This document shows, in pieces, positions 26,956 through 35,846 of a stretch of 64,000 nt of DNA. The first letter of the stretch is position 1, and the number at the start of each line of letters is the position of its first letter. Source of the DNA: Hydrogenophaga sp. GTDB taxonomy: Bacteria > Pseudomonadota > Gammaproteobacteria > Burkholderiales > Burkholderiaceae_C. The notes under the pieces are model-generated. The model worked only from the letters and a program-made list of their open reading frames with translations. It searched no databases and was not told the origin of the DNA. A program made the translations under genes and the position numbers. Where the stretch lies: NCBI GenBank assembly GCA_016741995.1, contig JACVCO010000009.1, positions 27,986 through 91,985 of the forward strand, in the 5' to 3' direction.

Positions 26956-27833
26956 GGCGTGCCTCCGTTGCGTGGTGCGGGCGCAGCGTCGCCCACGAAG
27001 GCGCGAACGCCCATGAACCGCATGTGGTAGTCGCTGACGTTGCGGTGGCTTTGCGCCGACACGATCAGGTAGAAGTTCTGCCGCCGCGCGATCTCGGGCA
27101 CATGGGGGTGCGCCGCTTGCAGCACCTGCCGTCCGTTGAGCCACCAGCGCACGGTCAGGGTGTCGGGCGAGTAGGACACCCCGAACACATTGGGTCGGGT
27201 CCGGTCCAGCGGCACCTTCGACGTCGGTTCGGGGTTCTGGATCTTCTGGTAGTTGGGGTAGATGCCGGACCACGAGATGGCGGTGTGGTGGCCGCCGGGG
27301 CCGAAGCCGCCTTCGTCGATGTCCAGTTCGAACCAGCGCTGGAAACCCTTGGGGTCGGGCGGGTAGACGTCTTCCATCCGCTGGTTGTGCTCGATCGGCA
27401 TGAGCCAGATCGCGGGGAAGTTGTCGCGGTGGTTGGACGAGGTCGCGACCTGCGCTTCGATGTAGAACGGCCGGTCCCCGCGCAGCAAGGGAAAGCGGCC
27501 GGGGCGCGCGCTCGTCTTCACCGTGGCCAGGATGCCGCCCTTGTGGATGATCACGCCATCGTCGGCCGGTGCGTAGAGGCTTCGGTCCCGGGGCGGCAGA
27601 AAGTAGATGCCGGCGTGGTACTTGTGGCCGTCGGCCTGCCCGCTGAAGTCCACGTCGTCGATCCGCGGGCAGTCGCGGAACAGCGCCTGCCGCGCGCCCA
27701 CCTGCGTGGCGCCGGCCGGTGGGGTGGCGTCCTGGCAGATCAGGCCGTCGTCGGCGTGCGCCCAGGCCGGCCAGGCCAGGCAGGTGGCGGCCAGAACGCG
27801 CCAGGCCGTGGGGAAAGCGGGGTGGGTGTGCAT
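26952..27833 (-). CDS. secreted GH16-like glycosidase/lyase domain protein
   Basis: 293 residues. A signal peptide spans residues 1 to about 27 (ending AWAHADD). The body is beta-rich with FYIEAQVATSSNHRDNFPAIWLMPIE and the acidic motif E169-L-D-I-D-E174, which fits the E-x-D-x-x-E catalytic core of GH16 jelly-roll enzymes (nucleophile Glu 169, acid/base Glu 174). The fifth position is Asp, where GH16 usually has a hydrophobic residue. In an EPS operon such an enzyme could trim or release polymer in the periplasm or outside. ATG 27833 was chosen for the signal peptide. Confidence 0.7.
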   Translation of the reverse strand: MHTHPAFPTAWRVLAATCLAWPAWAHADDGLICQDATPPAGATQVGARQALFRDCPRIDDVDFSGQADGHKYHAGIYFLPPRDRSLYAPADDGVIIHKGGILATVKTSARPGRFPLLRGDRPFYIEAQVATSSNHRDNFPAIWLMPIEHNQRMEDVYPPDPKGFQRWFELDIDEGGFGPGGHHTAISWSGIYPNYQKIQNPEPTSKVPLDRTRPNVFGVSYSPDTLTVRWWLNGRQVLQAAHPHVPEIARRQNFYLIVSAQSHRNVSDYHMRFMGVRAFVGDAAPAPRNGGTP

Positions 27834-27846
27834 GTCGCTCCTGTCG

Positions 27847-28815
27847 TCAGTGCCGCGGCGCCAGCCGCTCTTCACCGGTGCCCGGTGCGGCTTGCGTGGG
27901 CTGCGCCACCAGCCGGTGCCCGGTCAGGCGGCTCAGTTCGGCGCAGATGTCGGCCTTGTCGTGGAGATGGGCCACGGCCCGCTCCAGCTCCATGAGCCGG
28001 GCGCCCACCAGAAAGCGGTACCAGCCGCCCTGGAGGAAGTGGTAGACCAGCCCGCTGCGACCATCCAGAAAGCCCAGCTGGACGACGTAGCGCCACAGGA
28101 AGTACAGCGGCGCGCTGACGGTGAAGGGCAGCCGGTTGTAAAGGCGCTCCTTGGCCCAGCGCCTCACCGAGGCCTGCAGCGATGCGCTGCGGGCGTTGAG
28201 CACCTCGTCGCGTGCGAACAGCCCCAGCCGCTGGTTCAACACCTCGATGGCTTCGCGCGTGGCGTAGCGGTTGTGCTTGTCGACGAAGTAGCACAGGTCG
28301 TTGAGGTTGTGATCGGCGAAGCCGCCGTCGAACGTGACCGTGCGCCCGCCCCAGACCACCATGTGCTCGTCCATCCAGCGGTCTTCGATGCGGCCGTGGC
28401 CATGGCGCCAGAGGCGCAGCATCACCAGGGGGTAGCGCCCGCCGTGGCGCACCCAGCGGTCCATGAAGATGTGCTTGCGCTTGAAGTTGACGCCCACCAC
28501 GTCGGCCGGCAGCCGGGGCAGGCGTTCGGCGATCTCGCGCGCGAGGTCGGGTTCGATGATCTCGTCGGCGTCCAGGCGCAGCACCCACTGGCCGCGGATG
28601 GGCAGCGTGTCCAGGGCCCACTGGAACTGCCGGGCCTGGTTCACGAAGGGGTGGGTGCAGACCTCGGCCCCCAGCTGTTCCGCGATCGCGGTGGTGCGGT
28701 CGGTGGAGCCGGAGTCGACCACGCAGATCTGGTCGGCGAAGGGCTGGATGGACCGGATGGCGCGCTCGATGTGGAGCGCCTCGTTGTGGGTCAGGATGAT
28801 CGCGGTGATGTTCAT
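27847..28815 (-). CDS. glycosyltransferase family 2
   Basis: 322 residues. The GT-A fold begins at NITAIILTHNEALHIERAI with SGSTDRT and a LDADE metal motif. The C-terminal part has KHNRYATREAIEVLNQRLG and RSGLVYHFLQGGWYRFL, typical of EpsE-like and WcaA-like EPS glycosyltransferases of roughly 300 residues. It adds one sugar to the lipid-linked repeat in the cytoplasm. The donor is unknown. It begins 10 bases after the nitroreductase stop. Confidence 0.9.
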   Translation of the reverse strand: MNITAIILTHNEALHIERAIRSIQPFADQICVVDSGSTDRTTAIAEQLGAEVCTHPFVNQARQFQWALDTLPIRGQWVLRLDADEIIEPDLAREIAERLPRLPADVVGVNFKRKHIFMDRWVRHGGRYPLVMLRLWRHGHGRIEDRWMDEHMVVWGGRTVTFDGGFADHNLNDLCYFVDKHNRYATREAIEVLNQRLGLFARDEVLNARSASLQASVRRWAKERLYNRLPFTVSAPLYFLWRYVVQLGFLDGRSGLVYHFLQGGWYRFLVGARLMELERAVAHLHDKADICAELSRLTGHRLVAQPTQAAPGTGEERLAPRH

Positions 28816-28825
28816 CGTGATCCCT

Positions 28826-29782
28826 TCAGGCGTGCAAGGTGGCGATTTCCGCCGCGGGCCGCCGGGGCGAGAACGCCACCCGGGTCTGCGGGGCGATGGG
28901 CTCACCGAAGGCGATCATCAGGATCAGCCGCTCGCCGGCCGGAATGCCGCCCGCGCGGCGGATCGCGGACTCGGTCCGGTGGTCGATCGCGAGGTTGAGC
29001 GGGCAGGCGCCCCAGCCCATCGAGCGGCAGGCGAACATCAGGCACATGGCGAACAGCGCGCCGTCCACATACGCCTGGTTGCGTTGCCCGGGGCCACCCC
29101 AGGCGCAGATATCGGAACTCACCACGAACAGGTTGCCCACGTTGTCGGCAAAGCCGCGCGAGCCGCCCTGCAGCGCGAGCAGTTCCTGGATGCGGGCGCG
29201 GTCCTGGTAGGTGTGCACGCGCGTGGACTGCCGGTTGCACTGCGAGGGCGCCAGTTGCGCGAGCGAGATCGCTTCGACGATGCGGTCGGGGTCGAGCGGC
29301 GCGGGCCGCAGCGTGCGGATGCTCGAGCGGCTGGCCATCAACTGCGGCAGGTCGCCCGGGGGCTGGCCGTTGAACGAGTAGTCGCGCGTGCCGCCCTGCC
29401 AGGGCTTGGGCAGCCTGTCTTCCCACGCCGCCAGGTAGGCCGCGATCTCGTCGAGCAAGGGGTCGCTCACCCCCAGCCGCGCGTGGAAGTTCGCGTAGGC
29501 CTGCAGCGCGCCGAGCGACATGTGGGCCGGCACCGGCGAGTGCCGGATGTCGTAGCGCGACAGCGCGGCCATCACGAAGCGGACCTTGTCCTTGCCGAAC
29601 AGCGGCTTCGGGTTCGGCAGCGACAGGCCTTTCTCGATCGTGTGCGCCTCGATGAGGATCTTGTAGAACGCGCGCTTGGACGGGTCCACGAAGGGCGAGT
29701 ACGCGTTGAACCGCAGGAACAGCGCGGCATCGCGCAGGGCCTCGCTGAAGATGCCCGCCACCTTGAGCAGCTTGCTAAGCAC
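28826..29782 (-). CDS. nitroreductase family protein of the EPS cluster
   Basis: 318 residues starting with GTG at 29782, which overlaps the acetyltransferase stop by 8 bases. An N-terminal extension of about 145 residues precedes the FMN-binding nitroreductase fold, which shows MASRSSIRTLRPAPLD (R-S-x-R motif), LAPSQCNRQSTRVH, and SMGWGACPLNLAI. Relatives with the same long N-terminus are annotated in other EPS clusters; whether it reduces a sugar intermediate is unknown. FMN and NAD(P)H use is inferred from the fold. Confidence 0.78.
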   Translation of the reverse strand: MLSKLLKVAGIFSEALRDAALFLRFNAYSPFVDPSKRAFYKILIEAHTIEKGLSLPNPKPLFGKDKVRFVMAALSRYDIRHSPVPAHMSLGALQAYANFHARLGVSDPLLDEIAAYLAAWEDRLPKPWQGGTRDYSFNGQPPGDLPQLMASRSSIRTLRPAPLDPDRIVEAISLAQLAPSQCNRQSTRVHTYQDRARIQELLALQGGSRGFADNVGNLFVVSSDICAWGGPGQRNQAYVDGALFAMCLMFACRSMGWGACPLNLAIDHRTESAIRRAGGIPAGERLILMIAFGEPIAPQTRVAFSPRRPAAEIATLHA

Positions 29783-30350
29783 GGCGCCGCTCCTTCAGCA
29801 CGCGGTCCTTGAGCTTGCGGCAGGGATGTCCGGCACAGACGGACCAGGCCGGCATGTCCTTGAGCACCACCGAGCGCGCACCGATGACGGCGCCCTCGCG
29901 GATCACCACGTTCGGGTGCACGAAGCTCTCGGCCGCGATCCACACGTGGTTCTCGATCACGATGGGCCCGGTGATCAGGGGCCTGTCCAGCGTGCGAACG
30001 TCGTGCGAGCCCGCGCACAGGAACGTGCGCTGGCTGACGGCGACCTTGGAGCCGATGGTGATCCGGTCCATGCTGTAGCAGTCCACGCCATCGCCGAGCG
30101 CGGAGAAATCGCCCATGACGAGGTTCCAGGGGGCCCAGACGCGGCACGACGGCGCGATGCGGCAACCGGCACCCACGCGGGCCCCGAAGCTGCGCAGCAG
30201 AAAACGCCGCCAGCCATGCAGCGCCCAGCGGGGCGTCGGCCGGAAGGCCAGCAACCACACCGTTTCCCACACGAACCGGCGCAGCAGCGCCGCGTTGGTG
30301 AAGCCGTTGCGGTACCTCAGTGAACGGAGCTCGCTGACGGATTCGCTCAT
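29775..30350 (-). CDS. putative WcaF-like acetyltransferase (left-handed beta-helix)
   Basis: 191 residues. Hexapeptide-repeat character is seen across about residues 65-175 (CRIAPSCRVWAPWNLVMG, CYSMDRITIGSKVAVSQ, GPIVIENHVWIAAESFV, NVVIREGAVIGARSVVLKD), as in CoA-dependent WcaF acetyltransferases. A probable catalytic His sits in AGSHDV. It would O-acetylate a sugar of the repeat. ATG 30350 overlaps the pyruvyl transferase stop (ATGA). Confidence 0.88.
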   Translation of the reverse strand: MSESVSELRSLRYRNGFTNAALLRRFVWETVWLLAFRPTPRWALHGWRRFLLRSFGARVGAGCRIAPSCRVWAPWNLVMGDFSALGDGVDCYSMDRITIGSKVAVSQRTFLCAGSHDVRTLDRPLITGPIVIENHVWIAAESFVHPNVVIREGAVIGARSVVLKDMPAWSVCAGHPCRKLKDRVLKERRRA

Positions 30351-31495
30351 GGGGTGACCGCCTTCAGTTGTGCGCTCAGGAACGCGTTGCCGCTGTGCCG
30401 CAGATCGGCCAGGCGCTGCTCCACATCCACCCAGTCGATCTCCTGACTCGCCAGCGCCTCCACGTTCGATGCCGAGAACGCGGGCGCGAAGCGGTCTTCC
30501 AGGCCGACGGCGCGCAGCAGGTGCAGCGCGCGCGCGTTGGCGGTGGCCTTGTCGCCCGTCAGCCCGGCCACGATGAAGGGCTTGCGCAGCAGCAGCGAGA
30601 ACACGGTGCCGTGGAAGGAGTTGGTCACCACGAAGCGCGCGTTCTCGAGCAAGGCAACCCACTCGCCGGGATCGGGGTACACCGTGCGGCCGATCTCGGC
30701 CCAGCGCCGGTGCGGGTTGTGCGCCGACAGGATGGGGCAGGCCAGTTGCCGCGACACCTGCTCGGCGGTCTGGCGGATGTTGTCCGGCGAGCGAAGCGCG
30801 TAGCAGAAGAGGTACGGGTCGGCGTGCCCGGACGGCGCGCGATTGGTCAGCTCCGGGTAGTGGCTGTGCAGCAGGGTCGGGTCGGGCACGTTGGTGGCCG
30901 CCCGCCCGGTGGCGCGTTCGACCAGCGCGACACCGGAGGCTTCGCGCACCGAGATGGCGTCGAAGTTGTGCAGCAGCCGCGGCAGTTGCGCGGCCTCGGC
31001 GGGCGACACCTGGTCGCGGCCGAAGCTGGCGGCGTACGCGATCTTGCGGGCGCGGAACGCGGTGGCGAAGTCCAGGAAGTAGTTCGGGTCGAAACCGAAG
31101 TGCTGCGACGGGCTCCAGATCTGGTCGCTGCCCGCCACGATCAGGTCGAACGCCTGCGCCGCGGCGAGCGATGCCCCGTTGTCCCTCGCTGCGCCATCGC
31201 CGGCGATGCCGAGGAAGTGCTCGCGGAATCGCACGAACTTCTCTCGCTGGCCCGCGTGGCCGAAGTGGCGGTTCAGGAAGGACGACAGCGCCAGGTAGGC
31301 CACCTTCAGGTTGGCCTTGAACGCCGCCGGCGAGGTGGGCAGGCTGAGCCGGCCGCCGTGTTCGATGTGCGCGGGCCGGTAGTCGATGAAGCTGGTGTGG
31401 TGGCCCTGCTCCGTCAACCAGCGGCGCAGCGCGTAGGCCTGCAGCGCGGCACCGTAGTTGTCGCTGAAGTGGAAGGTGAGGATGCCGACGTTCAT
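30347..31495 (-). CDS. polysaccharide pyruvyl transferase family protein
   Basis: 382 residues. It begins MNVGILTFHFSDNYGAALQ, the standard N-terminus of the family, and has GSDQIWSPSQHFGFDPNYFLD and later ARFVVTNSFHGTVFSLLLRKPFI, a well-conserved block. Family members attach pyruvate ketals from phosphoenolpyruvate to a sugar of exopolysaccharides, adding negative charge. ATG 31495 overlaps the GT4 stop (ATGA). Confidence 0.92.
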   Translation of the reverse strand: MNVGILTFHFSDNYGAALQAYALRRWLTEQGHHTSFIDYRPAHIEHGGRLSLPTSPAAFKANLKVAYLALSSFLNRHFGHAGQREKFVRFREHFLGIAGDGAARDNGASLAAAQAFDLIVAGSDQIWSPSQHFGFDPNYFLDFATAFRARKIAYAASFGRDQVSPAEAAQLPRLLHNFDAISVREASGVALVERATGRAATNVPDPTLLHSHYPELTNRAPSGHADPYLFCYALRSPDNIRQTAEQVSRQLACPILSAHNPHRRWAEIGRTVYPDPGEWVALLENARFVVTNSFHGTVFSLLLRKPFIVAGLTGDKATANARALHLLRAVGLEDRFAPAFSASNVEALASQEIDWVDVEQRLADLRHSGNAFLSAQLKAVTP

Positions 31496-32631
31496 CGTTT
31501 CACCATCGAGGCGGCGGTGCCGTGCACGGCGGACTGCCGCGCCATGGGCGCTGGCTTTGCCGTGGTCATCAGTTGCATGACCTTGTGCTGAAAGCGGGCC
31601 GCCACGGCCGGCCCGCTCAGGCGGGCGGTTTCGGTGTTCGCCAGCGCTGTGCGGCTCCAGCTGAAGTCGTCGCAGTACTGGCGCAGGCACCACAGCAGAT
31701 CGGCCGTGCTGCCGGCCTTGAACACGTAGCCGTTGCGCCCTGGCTCGATCACGTCGCTGGCGCCGCAGCGGTTGCTGCAGATCACGGGCGTGCCCACCAT
31801 CAGCGCTTCGTTGACCACCGCACCCCAGCCGTCGAAGCGGCTGGGCAAGACCAGCAGGTGGGCCGCCGCCATGGCGGTCACGGTCTCGGCGTTGGGCAGG
31901 CCGGGCGAGAAGCTCACCCGGTCGGCGATGCCGAGCCGGGCCGCGAGCTGGCGCAGCGCCGGCTCTTGCGGACCCTGGCCGATGATGCGAAGGCGTGCCG
32001 TGGGCACCTCGAGCCGGCTGAGGGCGCGCAGCAGCAGATCGACCCGCTTGCGCTCGATCAGCTGGCCCACGTACAGGATCCGCAGGTGGCCGCTCGACGC
32101 CAGCGGGGGCTCCACCGGCACGGGGTCCACCACGTGCACGAAGGGCGCGATGCGCGCCTTCGGGTAGCCGCAGGCCGCGAAGAAACGCGCACCGCCATAG
32201 CGGCCGGAATGGCCGATGCAGAACACGCCGCTCAGGTGCTGGCGGTAGCGCAAGGCGTCCCAGGTGTAGGCCAGCCAGCGCGGCAGCAGGCGCGGGCCCG
32301 GCTCGTAGCGGTTCTCCGTCATCAGGAAGCGGTGCACCGGCGCGCCCAGGCTGGCCTCGAAGGCGGCCAGCGGCAAGGCAAACCCCCGCAGGCCGAAGAA
32401 CACCTGCACCGAACCGGGCAGCCGGGACAGCCTCGCGATCTGCGCCGGCGTGGGGGCCACGTGCACCCGCACCGCGCCGGTGTCGGGCACCGGGTAGCCG
32501 CGCTCGCGGTAGTGCGCGGGCAGCGCCTCCGTCACGCACCAGTGCACGGTGTTGCCGGGCATGTTCGCCAGTTCGCGGATGTACGCGGCCTGGTGGAACA
32601 TCAGGTAGGAATGCCAGAAGACGTAGTGCAT
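31492..32631 (-). CDS. glycosyltransferase family 4
   Basis: 379 residues with two Rossmann-like halves. The C-terminal half has LRILYVGQLIERKRVDLLLRAL, LRIIGQGPQE and SRFDGWGAVVNEALMVGTPVI, the E-x7-E-type nucleotide-sugar site of GT4 retaining enzymes. It adds a sugar to the undecaprenyl-linked repeat. The donor is not determined. It follows the acyltransferase gene by 19 bases and is coupled to the pyruvyl transferase. Confidence 0.92.
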   Translation of the reverse strand: MHYVFWHSYLMFHQAAYIRELANMPGNTVHWCVTEALPAHYRERGYPVPDTGAVRVHVAPTPAQIARLSRLPGSVQVFFGLRGFALPLAAFEASLGAPVHRFLMTENRYEPGPRLLPRWLAYTWDALRYRQHLSGVFCIGHSGRYGGARFFAACGYPKARIAPFVHVVDPVPVEPPLASSGHLRILYVGQLIERKRVDLLLRALSRLEVPTARLRIIGQGPQEPALRQLAARLGIADRVSFSPGLPNAETVTAMAAAHLLVLPSRFDGWGAVVNEALMVGTPVICSNRCGASDVIEPGRNGYVFKAGSTADLLWCLRQYCDDFSWSRTALANTETARLSGPAVAARFQHKVMQLMTTAKPAPMARQSAVHGTAASMVKR

Positions 32632-32650
32632 GGCGGGTGCTCCGTTGGGG

Positions 32651-33655
32651 TCAGGCGGGGGCTGGCTGGAACAGGCGCGAGGCGCCCGCGGTCATGCGGC
32701 TGGACAGCCAGCGCGTGAGCACGGAGAACACCAGCAGGGGAACCAGGGCCAGGAGCAGGAGGACCAGGTGGCCGTAAGGCGTGTCTTGCGCTTCCAGCCA
32801 GCGGATCCACGCGGTCTGCGTCAGGTAGATCTCGAGCGTCAGGCCACCCAGCAGCGCGATGAAGGGGAACAGCGGTGTGGCCCGCAGCGGCTTGAGCACC
32901 GCCTCCGAGGCGAACACGTGGAAGCAGCCGTAGACGATCGGGTACAGCAGGGCCTGGAACACGAACTGCAGGTGGCCCATGTCGAAACGGAACACCGTGA
33001 GCTTGGCGACCAGGAACAGCAGCAGGGAGAGCAGCAGCGTGGCGACGGACGAGGGCGTGAACCGCGGCGTCAATTGCAGGCGCGCGACCAGGCAACCCAG
33101 CAGCGTGATGCCGAAGTAGTTGATCCACTTGAAGTGGTTGGCCCAGGTGAAGTCGTTGCCCCGCCCTTCGACGACGAAGGTCGACAGATCCAGCTGGCTG
33201 TAGAAGAAGCCATACGGCACCAGCAGCAGGGCCATCGCCGTGGCGATGCCGGCCGGGCGCAGGCGCGCCAGGTAGAACACGGGCAGGTAGAACGCCATCA
33301 CCGCGGAGACGAACCAGAACGGCGTGGGCCAGGCGAAGACCGCGACCAGATCGGCGAGGCCGTTGATGCGGACCATGCCGATCGCGAGCATGGTGCAGGC
33401 GACGATGAGGACGGCCGGGTACAGCCGCACGACCCGTTTGCGCAGGTAGGTCGCCAGCGACGGCGCGGCAGCGTCCGCCGCCGCGTTCAGGCTCTTGGCC
33501 AGACCGAAGCCCGAGAGGAAGAAGAAGAGCGAATTGCCGATGGCACCGCCCGTGGCGATCCGCGGGTCCGGCACGAAGGCGTCCAGGTGCGACAGGGTGA
33601 TCAATGCCGTCGCCAGGAACAGCATCAGCGTGGTGTCTGTGTCTCGGTGTGTCAT
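32651..33655 (-). CDS. membrane acyltransferase (acyltransferase 3 family)
   Basis: 334 residues with about ten hydrophobic helices. Near the N-terminus, SHLDAFVPDPRI and GNSLFFFLSGFGLAKSL resemble the acyltransferase 3 signature (His in helix 1, FFFLSGFG). Such enzymes put acetyl or other acyl groups on polysaccharide sugars at the inner membrane. ATG 33655 overlaps the polymerase stop (ATGA). Together with the WcaF-like enzyme it implies at least two acylation steps. Confidence 0.88.
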   Translation of the reverse strand: MTHRDTDTTLMLFLATALITLSHLDAFVPDPRIATGGAIGNSLFFFLSGFGLAKSLNAAADAAAPSLATYLRKRVVRLYPAVLIVACTMLAIGMVRINGLADLVAVFAWPTPFWFVSAVMAFYLPVFYLARLRPAGIATAMALLLVPYGFFYSQLDLSTFVVEGRGNDFTWANHFKWINYFGITLLGCLVARLQLTPRFTPSSVATLLLSLLLFLVAKLTVFRFDMGHLQFVFQALLYPIVYGCFHVFASEAVLKPLRATPLFPFIALLGGLTLEIYLTQTAWIRWLEAQDTPYGHLVLLLLALVPLLVFSVLTRWLSSRMTAGASRLFQPAPA

Positions 33656-34911
33656 GTCGGTTCACCCTTCAAGCCGGCGAGTGCCGGTGAGTACCGCGAA
33701 GCGGCGCGCGCGGTGCTCGCTGCCGGCAGGTTCAGTTGAAGAACCAGCACGAGGATCCAGAGCGAGTAGGGGTTGCCCACACCGATCAGGTACCGGTTGA
33801 AGATGGACTGGGCCAGGATGAAGACCAGCATCAGCCCGGCCATGAACACCTGGTGGCGCGCCGGGCCGGGCTGCAGCCCGTGCCGGAGCGCGCGGCCGGC
33901 GGTGACGATGAACGCCAGTGCGATGAGCGAGCCGAAGAACAGCCCGTGTTCCAGCGCCAGGTTGATGTACGAGCTCTCGACCGGGAAGCCGATGATGTCG
34001 GGCAGGGCCGAGCGGATGCCGCGGCCGGTGAACATCAGCGCGCCGTCGGAGAACACCAGTTCGATGCCGGCCTGCCAGAGATCGGCGCGCCCGGTGGCGC
34101 CGGAGTCCACGCCCCGGGTGGGGGAGTCCACGTCGAGGATGAGGGACAGGTAGTCCTTGATGTCGGCCCACTTGAAGAGGACCAGCGCCAGCCCGGCGAG
34201 CGCCGCCAGCACCAGGCCCATGCGCGCACGGCGCGAACCGCGCCAGGCGATCAGGGTGACGCCCGTCAGGCCGGTGATGCACAGCGCCAGCATCCCGGCG
34301 CGTGCCGAGGCGGCCAGCAACACGCAGAGGCACAACCCCGCCATGGCCAGCGCAAACAGCTGCCGCGGCCGGGTGTGCACGGCCAGGTAGCGCTGGAAGA
34401 ACAGCAGCGCGCCCCCGCCGTAGACCAGCCCGCTCAGGTTGGGGTGCATGCCCAGGGGCTGGTAGCGGATCAGCCCCTGGCCGTATTCCACGTTGCCGGC
34501 GAGCGAGGCGAACAGCGCCTGGGGCTCCACGAGCAGCAGCGTGGCGAGGAGCGCCACATAGGCCCACCGGAACACGGCGGCCAGCTCGCTGGCGCGGTTG
34601 TGGCGGACCACCAGCGCGATGGCCGTCAGCACCAGCAGCAGCATGGCGCCGTACATCGTCGACAACAGGTTGCCCGTTGCCCACGCCACCAGCATGGCAA
34701 ACAGGAAGGCGGTGCTGAACAGCCATTCGACGAGGCTGGGCCGCACGCGCAGCGTGTCGCCCGACAGCACGGAGAAGAAGCCCGCCATGAGCAGCATGCT
34801 GATGGCGCCCATCTGGGCCGCTTGAAGCGCCGGGCCTTCGTAGTACCACCCCGTGAGGTAGATGGAGCCGCCCAGCAGCCAGCGAGACAGCTGTGTGTTC
34901 AGTTCGCGCAT
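33652..34911 (-). CDS. O-antigen polymerase / Wzy-like membrane protein
   Basis: 419 residues with about 10-12 transmembrane helices. The Wzy_C-type region includes RYQPLGMHPNLSGLVYGGGALLF and a large periplasmic loop around DSPTRGVDSGATGRADLWQAG. It should polymerise repeat units on the periplasmic face. It is the only candidate polymerase in the cluster, matching the presence of a Wzx flippase, Wzc and Wza. The start overlaps the aldo-keto reductase stop by 13 bases. Confidence 0.88.
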   Translation of the reverse strand: MRELNTQLSRWLLGGSIYLTGWYYEGPALQAAQMGAISMLLMAGFFSVLSGDTLRVRPSLVEWLFSTAFLFAMLVAWATGNLLSTMYGAMLLLVLTAIALVVRHNRASELAAVFRWAYVALLATLLLVEPQALFASLAGNVEYGQGLIRYQPLGMHPNLSGLVYGGGALLFFQRYLAVHTRPRQLFALAMAGLCLCVLLAASARAGMLALCITGLTGVTLIAWRGSRRARMGLVLAALAGLALVLFKWADIKDYLSLILDVDSPTRGVDSGATGRADLWQAGIELVFSDGALMFTGRGIRSALPDIIGFPVESSYINLALEHGLFFGSLIALAFIVTAGRALRHGLQPGPARHQVFMAGLMLVFILAQSIFNRYLIGVGNPYSLWILVLVLQLNLPAASTARAASRYSPALAGLKGEPT

Positions 34912-35846
34912 GGGGCACCTGCCTGCGCGAAGGCCGTGTGAAGCGTCTGCATGGTCGGCCGCCACCGGGCCGAACCCGTGACGTGCCAGACGAGTTCGAG
35001 CGTGGTGACCAGCCGGCGCGGCTGGTTGGTGGAGAAGAGCAGGCGGCTGGGCCAGCGCGCCAGCGCATAGGCCAGTGCCAGGGCCCCGGTCGCTGCGGCC
35101 GGGTCGGTGCCGGCGGGCAAGAGGCTGGCCAGTTGCTCCTTGAGCCGGGCGTCCTGTTCCATCTGCTGCGCGATGGCCGGGGCAATGAACCGGAACGCCC
35201 CGTGCAGGATGTCGGTGGGCGCGGCGGGGGCGTCGTCGGTGCCGGGCGCGGGGCAGCGGTATTGCCGCACCGTGCCGAAGCGCACGAGCCGGGCCGCGGG
35301 TTCCCCGGTGGCGCTGCCATAGGCCCCCAGCTGGCCCTGGGCCACACAGCGGTCGAGCAGCGGCGTCAAGGGGGCCAGCGCGTCGTGCGCTTGTGCCTCG
35401 TGCAGCAGCAGGCCCTCCACCTGGTCGCGTTGCAACAGACGCCGGCTGGTGTCGAACGAGCGGGCGATGAAATCGGGGTGGAAATGGGCGGGCGCGGCGC
35501 GGTGGGCCATGCCCTTGAGCACGGCGGTGCGCAACCCGGGGATGTGGTTGGCCAGCGGCCTGACGAGGGCCCGCGCCGTCTGCATGAGGCCGGGCGATGC
35601 GGGGCGTGCCAGCCCGGCCTTGGTGAACACGGTGACGGGCTCCTGCCGCCCCTTGAGGGCCTCGCCCAGCACCGCTTCCGACATGCCCAGCCCATACGGG
35701 GGCGCGGTGTCGAAGTGGCGGATGCCGAGGTCCAGCGCGGCGTGCACCAGCCGCAGGGCGTTGGCCTTTTCGTGGCCACCCTTGAGGCGGCCGCAGCCAA
35801 AGCCCAGGCGTTGGGTGATGAGGTAGGCGTGGCTGTCCATCGTCAT
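34899..35846 (-). CDS. aldo-keto reductase family protein
   Basis: 315 residues. The catalytic tetrad is recognisable: Asp and Tyr in HFDTAPPYGLG, Lys in VFTKAGLA, and His in GLLLHEAQ. This is a TIM-barrel NAD(P)H-dependent oxidoreductase. The usual AKR ending for cofactor binding appears in LLFSTNQPRRLVTT. It lies in the EPS operon directly after a GMC oxidoreductase, to which it is coupled (ATGA overlap), so the two may work as a pair on a sugar or its lipid-linked form. Confidence 0.85.
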   Translation of the reverse strand: MTMDSHAYLITQRLGFGCGRLKGGHEKANALRLVHAALDLGIRHFDTAPPYGLGMSEAVLGEALKGRQEPVTVFTKAGLARPASPGLMQTARALVRPLANHIPGLRTAVLKGMAHRAAPAHFHPDFIARSFDTSRRLLQRDQVEGLLLHEAQAHDALAPLTPLLDRCVAQGQLGAYGSATGEPAARLVRFGTVRQYRCPAPGTDDAPAAPTDILHGAFRFIAPAIAQQMEQDARLKEQLASLLPAGTDPAAATGALALAYALARWPSRLLFSTNQPRRLVTTLELVWHVTGSARWRPTMQTLHTAFAQAGAPCAN

